A DNA stretch of 19,844 nt from a candidate division WWE3 bacterium RIFCSPLOWO2_12_FULL_36_10 (lineage in GTDB: Bacteria; Patescibacteriota; WWE3; UBA101185; UBA10185). Location: the NCBI GenBank assembly GCA_001772985.1, contig MEVN01000020.1, positions 21,495-41,338 of the forward strand, given 5' to 3'. The notes beneath the pieces are model-generated. The model had not been told where the DNA came from and searched no databases. It saw only the letters and a list, made by a program, of their open reading frames with translations. Position numbers and translations under genes: made by a program. Positions 1-7,791 of this stretch are shown here, in pieces; position 1 is the stretch's first letter, and each line of letters opens with the position of its first letter.

Positions 1-950
1 AACTTGTTGACGCGTTAAAAAAACATTCTTTGGATGAGGTTAAGGACGGCCTGCAAAGATTAATGGTTCCAAAAAATTCGAAATTTAAAATTGGAAAAGT
101 AGCTCCTGGGGAAAGATTTCTACAGGAAACAGATACTTTTGACACTTGGTTTTCTTCAGGTCAGTGGCCACTTGTAACTTTAGGTTATCCAAATTCCGAA
201 GATTTTAAGTATTTTTACCCCACAAGTGTTTTAGAAACAGGTTGGGAGATTTTAAGTAAATGGGTTTCTAGAATGATTATGTTTGGAATTTATTTAACAG
301 GAAAACCGCCGTTTACCGATGTTTATTTGCACGGAATTGTTAAGTCAACCGATGGAAGGAAAATGAGTAAAAGTTTGGGTAACGAAATAAATCCGGAAGA
401 ATATCAGGCAGAGTTTGGAACCGACGCTTTAAGAATGGGTTTAGTAAGCGGGACTGCGGGCGGAAAGGATTTTAGCTTTCCAAGAGAAAAGATAATAGGT
501 TATAGGAATTTTTCAAATAAAATCTGGAATATGGCAAGGTTTTTAGAAATGATGTTTGAAAAGTTTGAATCTGAAAACGGGAAAAAAATATCTAAATTTG
601 AAACGGGCCTGTCCAATACGGACAAAAGTATTTTGGAAAATTTACAATTTACAATCTCTAACGTTGATGAAAATTTAGAAAAATATAGATTGTCTGACGC
701 AGCTGAAGCAATTTACCATTTTATGTGGGACGAAATTGCGGATAAATATATTGAGGATGTGAAAAAGAGGGAGGTGTCTGCCGAAAAGGAAATTGGTTTA
801 AGTGTCTTAAATTATGTCTTTACGAATTGTTTAAAACTTCTACATCCTTTTATGCCTTTTGTGACTGAAGAAATTTGGAATAACCTTTCCGGAATTTTAG
901 CTGTAGGCGAAGAGAAAAAACCTTTGATCGCTTCGTCTTGGCCTAAATAA
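1..950 (+). CDS. valS: Valyl-tRNA synthetase, C-terminal part (5' end outside window)
   Basis: This class I aminoacyl-tRNA synthetase charges tRNA-Val with valine in the cytoplasm. The frame is open from base 3, so the gene starts upstream of the window and the HIGH motif is not visible. Seen here are the DTWFSSGQWP segment (VLDTWFSSALWP in typical ValRS), the YPTSVLETGWEIL...WVSRMIMFG segment and the KMSKS catalytic loop (bases 360-374, followed by LGN). Then come the anticodon-binding helical domain (GYRNFSNKIWNMARF) and the LHPFMPFVTEEIWNNL stretch. The protein stops at SSWPK, just where most bacterial ValRS proteins continue into a coiled-coil tRNA-binding arm of about 65 residues. That arm is absent, and no continuation is seen after the TAA. 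ValRS is favoured over IleRS and LeuRS because the motif spellings match ValRS. Confidence 0.93.
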   Translation, partial: LVDALKKHSLDEVKDGLQRLMVPKNSKFKIGKVAPGERFLQETDTFDTWFSSGQWPLVTLGYPNSEDFKYFYPTSVLETGWEILSKWVSRMIMFGIYLTGKPPFTDVYLHGIVKSTDGRKMSKSLGNEINPEEYQAEFGTDALRMGLVSGTAGGKDFSFPREKIIGYRNFSNKIWNMARFLEMMFEKFESENGKKISKFETGLSNTDKSILENLQFTISNVDENLEKYRLSDAAEAIYHFMWDEIADKYIEDVKKREVSAEKEIGLSVLNYVFTNCLKLLHPFMPFVTEEIWNNLSGILAVGEEKKPLIASSWPK

Positions 951-1262
951 GGTTTCACCTAGTTCCACCCAATAAACGCGCATTCCATCAATATCAGATT
1001 TTTCGAATCAGAATAATATCACGCCATTACAATAAAAAACCCAATGCATATTTTTACACACCATCGTTTATATTATTGTAGTGACGAAAAACAAGGTTTA
1101 TCCTAGGATAAACCTTATTGTACACTACAAACACAGCGGATTCTCAGAAAATAAGAAAATATGAATAATATAATTGTTTACTGTAACAATAAAAGAGTGT
1201 AAACCAAAAAGTTCTATATCGTTTTATCAAGCAGTTTTGAGGATGATCTAGGATTATCCTTC
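951..1262. other. AT-rich intergenic region without a gene
   Basis: No credible coding frame lies between the valS stop and the terminator of the minus-strand operon. The valS reading frame meets a further TAG within four codons, so no lost C-terminal arm is hidden here. The stretch contains the palindromic structure at 1076-1130 and a small inverted repeat AGGATTATCCT at 1250-1260, which resembles the core of that palindrome. No convincing T-run terminator for valS was found. Confidence 0.6.
1076..1130. repeat. Perfect 24-bp palindrome with matching outer arms
   Basis: Bases 1093-1116 form a perfect palindrome: arm AAGGTTTATCCT followed directly by its reverse complement, with no loop. Outside it, TTGTAGTG at 1076-1083 is complementary to CACTACAA at 1123-1130, so the whole block has dyad symmetry with unequal inner gaps (9 and 6 bases). 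No T-tract follows on either strand, so it is not a typical terminator. The lack of a loop favours a binding site for a dimeric protein or a recombination or cruciform site over an RNA hairpin. It lies in the gap between the AT-rich valS gene and the GC-richer operon. Confidence 0.75.
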
Positions 1263-1314
1263 AAAAAAAAGATCCCGATCGAAACACATGGAAATGTGGT
1301 TCAGATCGGGATCT
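1263..1314 (-). terminator. Rho-independent terminator of the seven-gene operon
   Basis: Read on the minus strand, AGATCCCGATC (1314-1304) pairs perfectly with GATCGGGATCT (1280-1270). The inner arms CCACAT/ATGTG extend the hairpin, and a run of eight T's follows (1270-1263). It begins 7 bases after the stop of the last gene. This is a canonical strong intrinsic terminator and fixes the 3' end of the operon. Confidence 0.92.
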
Positions 1315-1320
1315 GTGCAA

Positions 1321-1656
1321 TTAATCAGTACTCTCTTCCCATTCACGCACTTGCCTTAGTGCAAGATTCAAATGCTTGTGTCCGACAACTTGCTTAATCT
1401 CTTCGTCAGAAAACTGGGCAAGCTTTTCAACAGTAGAATCTGAAAAGCGGTTTCCGCTATTTTTGATTCCGCCTAAAGCCGTTTCAAGCAAGATCAAAAT
1501 CGCGAAAGTTATTAGATCAGACGGTTCCGGACCGGCTGTTACAAACATAATAACAATTGCGATCAAGACAAGCGCAAGTTGGACGACACCGATACTCTGC
1601 CCCCCTTGATTTTTGGGAACAAGCTCGTTTTCGTAGAAATCAATTCGCGCTGTCAT
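1321..1656 (-). CDS. Small two-helix membrane protein, last gene of the envelope operon
   Basis: The family is not recognised. The 111-residue protein has a short polar N-terminus, two closely spaced hydrophobic helices (about residues 22-41 and 47-64) and a charged C-terminal tail. Helices so placed with a short turn suggest that both ends are on the same side, probably cytoplasmic. This topology resembles VirB3/PrgI-type small subunits of type IV secretion systems, but no sequence motif supports that and the usual VirB4 neighbour is absent. The start codon overlaps the stop of the preceding gene as ATGA, with GGAG a little upstream, so translation is probably coupled. The operon terminator follows. 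Confidence 0.8.
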   Translation of the reverse strand: MTARIDFYENELVPKNQGGQSIGVVQLALVLIAIVIMFVTAGPEPSDLITFAILILLETALGGIKNSGNRFSDSTVEKLAQFSDEEIKQVVGHKHLNLALRQVREWEESTD

Positions 1657-2903
1657 TTTTGAACATCTCCTAACGGTTTTCCTGTCGTGCAGCTATTTGA
1701 CGTGTATCCAATGACCGTGTTTAAGACAGTTAGATCCGGGTCGTATCCCAAACTCACAACCGTGTTTCTAAATGCAGTGTAAGAAGCGCCGTCAACCACC
1801 CACGATTGCTCGGCTGCAGCAAGAACCTGCCCAAGATTCTCAGGCTTTATAAGTTCTGCGTAGGCCGCCACGTAGGCGCCTTGCAAAGCTTTTGTTGGAT
1901 CAAGGTAACTTTCTTCATCAAAGTCGATCGCTTCCCAAACGCGTGCAAAGCGAGTTACCATATCGGACGGGCCCGCAACTTGCGATGCGCTCGTTTCCGA
2001 TGTATCCAAAAACGCGATAGGGCAAAGTGTTAGGTTGAGTTTAATTTCCGCCCCAACCAGCACGTTAAGTGTTCCGCCCGGCAAATTTGCCAAGCCGTTT
2101 GCAGGGTCATTGACGTATAACAGAATTTCTTCAGGAGATTCAAACTTTTTTAGCGATCCCGAGCTTTCGTACACGCCCGGTAATGCAAAGAATTGCTTGA
2201 ACCCACCTTCGGAGTTCAACGACTCGGGGATTTGATTGCCGTCAAAGGCCCAGAAAATCCAACCCCTTCCGTTAACGGCATAATCCTGCTCAAGCCCTTT
2301 GACGGGTTTGTTAAAAATGACTTTCATCAAGGGCAATGTTTCAAGGACTGTTACCATAGTTTCTCGGGGAACAATTTGGCCATAAGTTGGAGCGGTGGAA
2401 TCAATACCGAAAACATCCACGTCCCCAACTGCTGCAATTCCCCAAGCAACATCGCCAATCTTACGAATTGCAGTACCACTTTGGTTCACAGTGAGGCCTT
2501 TTACATCACCGTTTGGCGCTACAAAGACCAAATTAAACACTCTGCTATTCGGATAGGGATTTTGAGTAATATTCCCGGAATCATCAACAGTAGCGTCTTG
2601 ACCTAAAACAACGGTCTGCGCAATCTTGTTAGCAACGGCGTTTGCGATTTCTTCGCTGCTGGCAGGTTTAGTGGTGTTCGTATTGTTCTGCGAAGCAATC
2701 AAACCGGCAAGCGCTCCCTGCTGTTGAGCAAGCTGCTGTTCAATGGTTGCGCTATTTCCGTTTTTACCCTTCAAAAAGTCAGGCGGATTGTAAATCACAA
2801 AACCTAACGCCAAAACGCCAATAATCACAGCAATAACTGTGGTCCACGGACTTGAACTCCTATGAATAACAACCTGTTGTGGATCATCCACTTTTGTTCT
2901 CAT
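1653..2903 (-). CDS. Type II membrane-anchored exported protein, unknown family
   Basis: The family is not recognised. The 416-residue protein has a short basic N-terminus, one transmembrane helix at about residues 19-38, and a Gln/Asn/Thr-rich stretch (about 53-100) that may be a helical or flexible stalk. A large domain, presumably extracytoplasmic, follows. Only two cysteines are present in the outer domain (LCPIAF and NSCTTG). No catalytic motif was found. A clear AAAGGAG lies ahead of the ATG, 12 bases separate it from the upstream gene, and the next gene starts in its stop codon. The architecture, short cytoplasmic tail plus a single helix and a large outer domain, is repeated in its neighbours. 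This suggests a structural component of one envelope complex (inference). Confidence 0.85.
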   Translation of the reverse strand: MRTKVDDPQQVVIHRSSSPWTTVIAVIIGVLALGFVIYNPPDFLKGKNGNSATIEQQLAQQQGALAGLIASQNNTNTTKPASSEEIANAVANKIAQTVVLGQDATVDDSGNITQNPYPNSRVFNLVFVAPNGDVKGLTVNQSGTAIRKIGDVAWGIAAVGDVDVFGIDSTAPTYGQIVPRETMVTVLETLPLMKVIFNKPVKGLEQDYAVNGRGWIFWAFDGNQIPESLNSEGGFKQFFALPGVYESSGSLKKFESPEEILLYVNDPANGLANLPGGTLNVLVGAEIKLNLTLCPIAFLDTSETSASQVAGPSDMVTRFARVWEAIDFDEESYLDPTKALQGAYVAAYAELIKPENLGQVLAAAEQSWVVDGASYTAFRNTVVSLGYDPDLTVLNTVIGYTSNSCTTGKPLGDVQK

Positions 2904-2915
2904 GTTCCTGCTCCT

Positions 2916-4223
2916 TTATCTTGTTGGCCAAACATATACGTTGCCGGTTTGAACCGACAATTCGTTTGGAAGTGCGCCTAAGCTTATAACGCCGTAACCT
3001 ATTTCGCTTCCGTATCCCGGAAAAAATGGGTCGTTTGGAACAGTGAGCCAAAGCTTCCCATTAAATATCGAGGTGCTGTTTTGCGTTAGCGCACAAATAT
3101 ACTCTCCGGCTGTATCCGCAACAAGCGAGAGGTTTCCGGGTTCTCCAAACACGTTAAACGTATTTGAATACGCCCAGATTCCGTTAATTCCCGTTGTAAT
3201 ATCGTTCCATGAAACAATACCGAGGTTTTGACTACATAGAGGATTTGCTGAGCTTTGAATATCAGCCAGTACCACATCTTTGTTGTCAATCCTTAAATTT
3301 CTGCCTAAAATGTTTTCACAGGCCGACGCTTCTACTACGTCCGGCTGAAACTTTGCCCAGCAACTTGTCTTAACCTCCTCTAGGCCCTTTGTGAAATCGT
3401 CCACAAATTTTAAGACTCCTACCGGTGTAGGGGTTGGGATTGGGGCGGTCGTTGGTTTTGGAATAACTGTTGGTGCTAAAACAGGATCTTCTGAAATCAC
3501 TACATCCACTGGTGTTGGTAAAATCGTTGGTGAGTAGCTTTCGGCTTCGTTACCCGTAGAGTTGCCAGTTTCCGCATTGACAATTCTTGCCGTCAACGTT
3601 GGAAATGGATCTGGAACTTCAAGACAGGGCTTTCCCATCTTGATAGTAAAATCCAATGATTTTACGAACGCGTCGTAAAAGTCAAAACCTGAAACAGGAA
3701 GCATTCTCTCCGCAAGTTTTGTACTTGTCTCAATTCTGCCTGCCGAAGTTTTCCAGAAATCTATCCATTGATTAAACTGCTTAATTTCAATCCATCTCCC
3801 GTAATGAAGCTCGTCGGTCGCGGGATAAGCCCTTCCTTCCGAAGTCCATCCAAGAACCGCGGTTGGGTTGTCGCATGCAGGTTTTGGAAAAGTTTGAACC
3901 AGCTGGGCTTTTACGTTCTGTTCCACAAAGCTGTAAACCGGATCAACCTTTTTAAACCACAAGGCCCATGTACCAACAACTACAGCTAGGATTAGGCCAA
4001 TAACCAAGTGTTGTATTCTAAGAAACCTTAAGGCATTACCCATCTTGCCTTTTGGCTTATAGGAAATTGGCGCTTCGATTAAATTCTTTCTACGCACCAG
4101 TTTCCACATTCTTGCAAAACGCGCTACCGACTTTAATTTATTCTCAGCCAGCAATCTTGCATAGTAAGCCTTTGCCTGCGCCTCCGTCATTGCACGAATG
4201 GAGGCTTGCAACCTTTTGTTCAT
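2916..4223 (-). CDS. Single-pass membrane protein with Pro/Thr linker and Cys-containing outer domains
   Basis: The family is not recognised. I place the start at 4223 rather than the in-frame ATG at 4235. At 4223 the ATG overlaps the upstream stop as ATGA and has TGGAGG six bases before it, giving 435 residues. The first 70 residues are basic and cytoplasmic, followed by a transmembrane helix at about 72-90. A first outer domain follows (about 95-225), then a Pro/Thr-rich linker (about 231-270, with repeated PTP) and a second outer domain to the C-terminus. All six cysteines (117, 200, 288, 302, 330, 377) lie beyond the membrane helix, an even number that would allow disulfides. No enzyme motif was seen. 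The linker suggests a protein that spans or reaches across the cell wall (inference). Confidence 0.85.
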   Translation of the reverse strand: MNKRLQASIRAMTEAQAKAYYARLLAENKLKSVARFARMWKLVRRKNLIEAPISYKPKGKMGNALRFLRIQHLVIGLILAVVVGTWALWFKKVDPVYSFVEQNVKAQLVQTFPKPACDNPTAVLGWTSEGRAYPATDELHYGRWIEIKQFNQWIDFWKTSAGRIETSTKLAERMLPVSGFDFYDAFVKSLDFTIKMGKPCLEVPDPFPTLTARIVNAETGNSTGNEAESYSPTILPTPVDVVISEDPVLAPTVIPKPTTAPIPTPTPVGVLKFVDDFTKGLEEVKTSCWAKFQPDVVEASACENILGRNLRIDNKDVVLADIQSSANPLCSQNLGIVSWNDITTGINGIWAYSNTFNVFGEPGNLSLVADTAGEYICALTQNSTSIFNGKLWLTVPNDPFFPGYGSEIGYGVISLGALPNELSVQTGNVYVWPTR

Positions 4224-5050
4224 TTCTGCCTCCATATCTCCTGACGTTTAAGCTGTAATGTCCACGCCAAGTTATAAGCAACCTCCGCTTGATGATAACC
4301 GTCCGATCCGCCGTTCCATACCTGACAGCCCACGTATCTCGGTTGGCAGCTAAATTGCTGGGCGAATTTCTGACGACCCGCAGTGAAAACGTCTTTCAAG
4401 CCATCTGCAGTAATCTTATTCGAAGCTGCAAGGAAGCTTGGAAGAATTTCCCAAACATTGGCACTTGGCCACGGTTTGTTCGATTCCCAAGTCCCCGGCA
4501 TAAACTGCATAGGACCTAACGCTCCCGCGTACGAAACGGAACTTGATCCGTCCCCGCTTCCCGATTCGGTTATTTTGATTCCGATTAGAAGCGAAGCGTA
4601 AACTCCGCCCATATTTTCTGTTGTTATAGCCTTTATGCAGGTATCTTCGCTTGGCGAAGCTATATCACGCGCTCCTGAGAAATTAATAAATTTCACTCCG
4701 CCCGAAGTCCATTTGCACCAAATTTGATCTTGAAGCGGAAGCTCTTCTATCGAAGGAATTTTTAAGTTCGGATCACGGTCCCAATAAAATCTTCCATTAG
4801 TTTTCTCAAAACTTATTTCAACATTCGCGCTTTGAATAGGCGCGGATACCAATGTTGGAGCCCAGCTTTGGTGTGGAATTTCTTCCGCATGTCCAACAGG
4901 AATTGAGATGCCAAGCTTAGCCTTTACGAAAAACACAACAAGAAAAACAAGAACAAGAACTAGAATAATTGAGAATGCCAGCCTGGCAAAAGCCAAAACC
5001 GGATTTTTCTCGTACATCTTAATAGTTTTTGCGTTGGTCCTCTTGGCCAT
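4220..5050 (-). CDS. Membrane-anchored SLT-type lytic transglycosylase
   Basis: Probably cleaves peptidoglycan glycan strands, as the VirB1-like enzymes of secretion machines do. A basic N-terminus precedes one transmembrane helix (about residues 22-43). After a 100-residue spacer comes a lysozyme-like SLT domain (about 145-270). The likely catalytic glutamate is E162 in KITESG. The family's GxMQ region is present as AGALGPMQFMPGTW (175-188), and VWNGGSDGYHQAEVAYN matches the usual C-terminal AYNxG...Y motif. Cysteines at 112, 138, 235 and 242 flank the domain and could form disulfides. AAAGGAG precedes the ATG. The gene sits in the middle of the envelope operon, after a 113-base gap holding a strong hairpin. 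Confidence 0.88.
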   Translation of the reverse strand: MAKRTNAKTIKMYEKNPVLAFARLAFSIILVLVLVFLVVFFVKAKLGISIPVGHAEEIPHQSWAPTLVSAPIQSANVEISFEKTNGRFYWDRDPNLKIPSIEELPLQDQIWCKWTSGGVKFINFSGARDIASPSEDTCIKAITTENMGGVYASLLIGIKITESGSGDGSSSVSYAGALGPMQFMPGTWESNKPWPSANVWEILPSFLAASNKITADGLKDVFTAGRQKFAQQFSCQPRYVGCQVWNGGSDGYHQAEVAYNLAWTLQLKRQEIWRQK

Positions 5051-5119
5051 GTTCCACTCCTTTCTTAGAGTTGATTGTATAGATGATTGATTGCCGATTT
5101 AAAAAGTTTTGAAATAGTA

Positions 5120-5151
5120 CCCCGGACTCAGTATTGAGTTGAAATCCGGGG
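5120..5151 (-). other. Intercistronic GC-rich hairpin inside the envelope operon
   Basis: On the minus strand CCCCGGA pairs perfectly with TCCGGGG, and the interior contains a second inverted repeat (ACTCA-ATAC-TGAGT). It lies in the longest gap of the operon, between the multi-pass protein gene and the transglycosylase gene. No continuous T-tract follows directly, only TTTTT about 15 bases later. A partial terminator or an mRNA-processing or stabilising hairpin that sets the ratio of upstream to downstream genes is therefore more likely than full termination. Confidence 0.7.
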
Positions 5152-5163
5152 CACACTTAAGTC

Positions 5164-6681
5164 TCATCTTCCTAAAAATCCACTTAACCAACCTGTATAA
5201 GCTTGAAATAGTGGCGGTTGAGCCGAGTTTCCAAACAAAAGGTTTGCTGGATAAAGTAATACATACCCTAAAGCAAACAGTGCGAATAGATAAAGCAAAA
5301 TCGCAACTGATGAAATTGCCTGACCTTTTGCTGTTGCTTCTTTTCCCGTTGCCATGGCTCCGCCTAACGTATTTGAAAGAAGCACCAGTGCTGGGGCAAT
5401 AAGAATCGGGAATGTAACTGGTAGAAAAGCTAGAACTAGCACAGCAAACCCCGCAAAAGGACCCTTTCTCATGTATCGGGCTTCAAAATAAACCTCACGA
5501 CACATTATCGCAAGCGTTAAAAGTCCTCCAGTTACTACGAGAGTGTTAATCACGCTCAGCCCGCTTTCAAGGTCAAAAATTCTATTGAATCCAAGAAACG
5601 GAAGAGAGCCCCATGTCATCAGTGCTACTACGGTAGCACTCAAGAAAGCCGTAGTGGCGCTGGTATCGAAGCGAAATCCGGGTTTCATTATTTCAACTTC
5701 GTATTTCGCCTTAACCTCTTGGCCAGTCCCCGGATTTTTCATTGTTGGGGTATCAGTGGATCTGGCATCCAACTCAGGAGGTCTTTCCGGGCGAATCTCG
5801 ATGGAGCCGGTTGTAAGTTCTCCTAGCTGCTCATCGCTTGCAACAAGAACTTTTTCCCATTCCCCGCTCGGAAACGCCGTATGTTGAGTATCCCTTATAA
5901 TCTGGAAAGCAAGAAAAACAAGAATGGCAAGTGCCACAGCTGAAAGTATCCAGCTTCCGGTTCCCCACGCCAACCATAATTGATCCTGTTTTCCTATCCC
6001 CGCCCATCCAAAATATGCGGGAAGGAAGCTTTGTCCCAAAAGTTGCAGGATAGGATACAGGTTTACAATAACAAGAAAGAGAATCAGGTAGGAAATAACG
6101 TGATACCTTCCTTCCTGGGACTCTTCTTTGCACGAACTAAAAGTGATGTACAGCATTCCCAGATTGACAAAGATCAATGCAACCAGAGGGAAAGTGTTTC
6201 CGCTAAGAAAAGCTTGTTTGAATCTTAAAAGGGTAACATTGTTTTCGGGCCAGGATGAAATCCAGTCCCTAAACATATCCCCGATAAGAATCCGTTTGAC
6301 GATTCGAACACTTTGCTGAGGGTTTACTTCAACGTTTGGAATCTCAGCTGTTTGTGTTGCTGCCAAAAGGCCCTCAACCACATCTTTTGATTCAACACAC
6401 GCGGACCAAGTGTCGCCAACCAAAAGGTACAAACCTGTAGTCTCAATAAACTGGCCTTGATAAACACCTTCCGGAATCGGTCCAATAGGGCTAACGGATT
6501 CAGGTTGGCAGGGTGTAGTCATAACAATTTTGTTCGGATTTGTGGCCCGAACTGTTACCGGAACGGTTTGTGGCGCCGATCCGGTTTGGAAGAGCGCGTA
6601 GCCTGAAAAACCCAGCAACCCCAGTCCCAAAATACCTAAAAGGAAAAAAACAGCAATTTTCCAGTTGATGGAGGTTGTCAT
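5164..6681 (-). CDS. Polytopic (about eight-helix) membrane protein of the envelope operon
   Basis: The family is not recognised. I start it at 6681: this ATG overlaps the upstream stop as ATGA and is preceded by GGGAGG, whereas a longer frame to 6783 would run through the upstream gene. The 505-residue protein has a first hydrophobic segment (about 9-31), an outer loop of about 130 residues with two cysteines, then helices at about 162-183, 194-218 and 240-262. An approximately 80-residue polar loop (263-343) follows, then four more helices (344-364, 375-394, 409-437, 456-480). This topology is loosely like VirB6/TrbL channel proteins, but I see no diagnostic sequence. As the only polytopic product of the operon it is the best candidate for a membrane pore or scaffold (inference). 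Confidence 0.85.
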   Translation of the reverse strand: MTTSINWKIAVFFLLGILGLGLLGFSGYALFQTGSAPQTVPVTVRATNPNKIVMTTPCQPESVSPIGPIPEGVYQGQFIETTGLYLLVGDTWSACVESKDVVEGLLAATQTAEIPNVEVNPQQSVRIVKRILIGDMFRDWISSWPENNVTLLRFKQAFLSGNTFPLVALIFVNLGMLYITFSSCKEESQEGRYHVISYLILFLVIVNLYPILQLLGQSFLPAYFGWAGIGKQDQLWLAWGTGSWILSAVALAILVFLAFQIIRDTQHTAFPSGEWEKVLVASDEQLGELTTGSIEIRPERPPELDARSTDTPTMKNPGTGQEVKAKYEVEIMKPGFRFDTSATTAFLSATVVALMTWGSLPFLGFNRIFDLESGLSVINTLVVTGGLLTLAIMCREVYFEARYMRKGPFAGFAVLVLAFLPVTFPILIAPALVLLSNTLGGAMATGKEATAKGQAISSVAILLYLFALFALGYVLLYPANLLFGNSAQPPLFQAYTGWLSGFLGR

Positions 6682-7787
6682 TTTTTCGCCTCCCATGTTC
6701 CAGAGCAAGTGCCTCCAAGTGTTGTAAGTTCTGCTTGACTTAGTGAAACAATTACACCATCTCCGGCATTTGCCGAATTCCACGCATCATTCACAGTGGT
6801 AATTTCGGGATAGTTAGCTCCGGCGGGTCTACCTTTAATAATTGTCCAAAGATCCCCTACCTTTTCAGGCGGAAGTTGGTAAAAGGCAGTAACCGCTTCT
6901 GCCAGCATAACGTCTGCTCCGCCCTGCCAACCGTCATAAATAAAAACGCACACATAGGTAGTACCGGACTCTGTTTGTGTTCCCGGAGTTGGAAGAACAA
7001 CCGACGCCGGCGGACGCTCGGGAGGAAGGGCCATGGTATTTTTGGCCTTAAAGACAAGATACACTGCAAAAAACCCGGCCAAAACAAGGGCAATGGCAAG
7101 AACCATGCTAAGAATTGTTGGCCCGTTTTCGCCCCACAAAAATCTCAATGCACTTTCCCCTTCTCCTTCTTCATCTTCCTCAACAGCCTCAACGACTGCT
7201 AGCGGGGGAGGAGGTGCCTGAACCTTTTTCGCTACCGGCATGCTGTCAACCAACACTTCTTCAAGCGCTCTTGCTTGTGTCGCGGTGGTTGGGATCTCCC
7301 TTTCTAGTAGTTTTTCGCGAAGGGTTTTCCAACCAGGGACAACTCCATCAAATTCATTTTGCACAATCAACGTTCCCGCTGTAAGTTGCTGGGGAGTGTA
7401 AGATTCTCCCTGTTGAGCAACTGCAAGCTGGTTTTGCGCTACGTCAGCAGGCGCAAAGTGTTGTGTAAGAATCACACTAATCGGAGCTGGTTGTTGAGGC
7501 GGAATGTCCACGCCTCTTGTTACAACTGTGGTATTGGGGGGTTGATTCATATCTCCTCCGTCTCTTCTGGTTTGAGTCGCAACTGTAACTAGGCGCCCTC
7601 GCATAGGGTTTCTTCTCCGAGCGCTTCGGGGATTCCTTATAAGTTTTCGGGCAAGCGTTCTTATAAAGCCATCTTTACCTTGTCCCACATCATCAATTCT
7701 CCGTGCTCCGCTAAGAGCTACAAACAAATCATCGCCTATTTCCTCATCCGTTCTTGGTGCTGGCAAGAGCGCCGTTGGTTGTGCCAT
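6678..7787 (-). CDS. Single-pass protein with long cytoplasmic region and small outer domain
   Basis: The family is not recognised. The 369-residue protein starts with about 220 cytoplasmic residues: a very basic segment (about 42-66), a Pro/Gln-rich region (about 82-135), a helical part (about 150-185), a PPPP motif and an acidic run EEDEEGEGE (203-211). A transmembrane helix (about 223-247) follows, then a Pro-rich spacer and a 90-residue outer domain with two cysteines (280 and 361). The inside-heavy layout is the reverse of its neighbours, so it may link the envelope complex to cytoplasmic partners or nucleic acid (inference, based only on the basic stretch). AAAAGGAGA lies just before the ATG and overlaps the last codons of the upstream gene. 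Confidence 0.82.
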   Translation of the reverse strand: MAQPTALLPAPRTDEEIGDDLFVALSGARRIDDVGQGKDGFIRTLARKLIRNPRSARRRNPMRGRLVTVATQTRRDGGDMNQPPNTTVVTRGVDIPPQQPAPISVILTQHFAPADVAQNQLAVAQQGESYTPQQLTAGTLIVQNEFDGVVPGWKTLREKLLEREIPTTATQARALEEVLVDSMPVAKKVQAPPPPLAVVEAVEEDEEGEGESALRFLWGENGPTILSMVLAIALVLAGFFAVYLVFKAKNTMALPPERPPASVVLPTPGTQTESGTTYVCVFIYDGWQGGADVMLAEAVTAFYQLPPEKVGDLWTIIKGRPAGANYPEITTVNDAWNSANAGDGVIVSLSQAELTTLGGTCSGTWEAKK

Positions 7788-7791
7788 GTTT

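Noticed and set aside
1093..1116. Terminator for valS
   Set aside because: The palindrome has no loop and no following T-tract, and lies over 140 bases from the stop codon.
4224..4235. Earlier ATG for the Pro/Thr-linker protein
   Set aside because: It would remove the standard ATGA coupling. The sequence between the two ATGs contains the Shine-Dalgarno TGGAGG for the second.
6682..6783. Longer N-terminus for the eight-pass protein
   Set aside because: The extra 34 residues lie in the upstream gene's coding sequence and are Cys/Arg/Trp-rich without sense. The ATG at 6681 has GGGAGG and an ATGA overlap.
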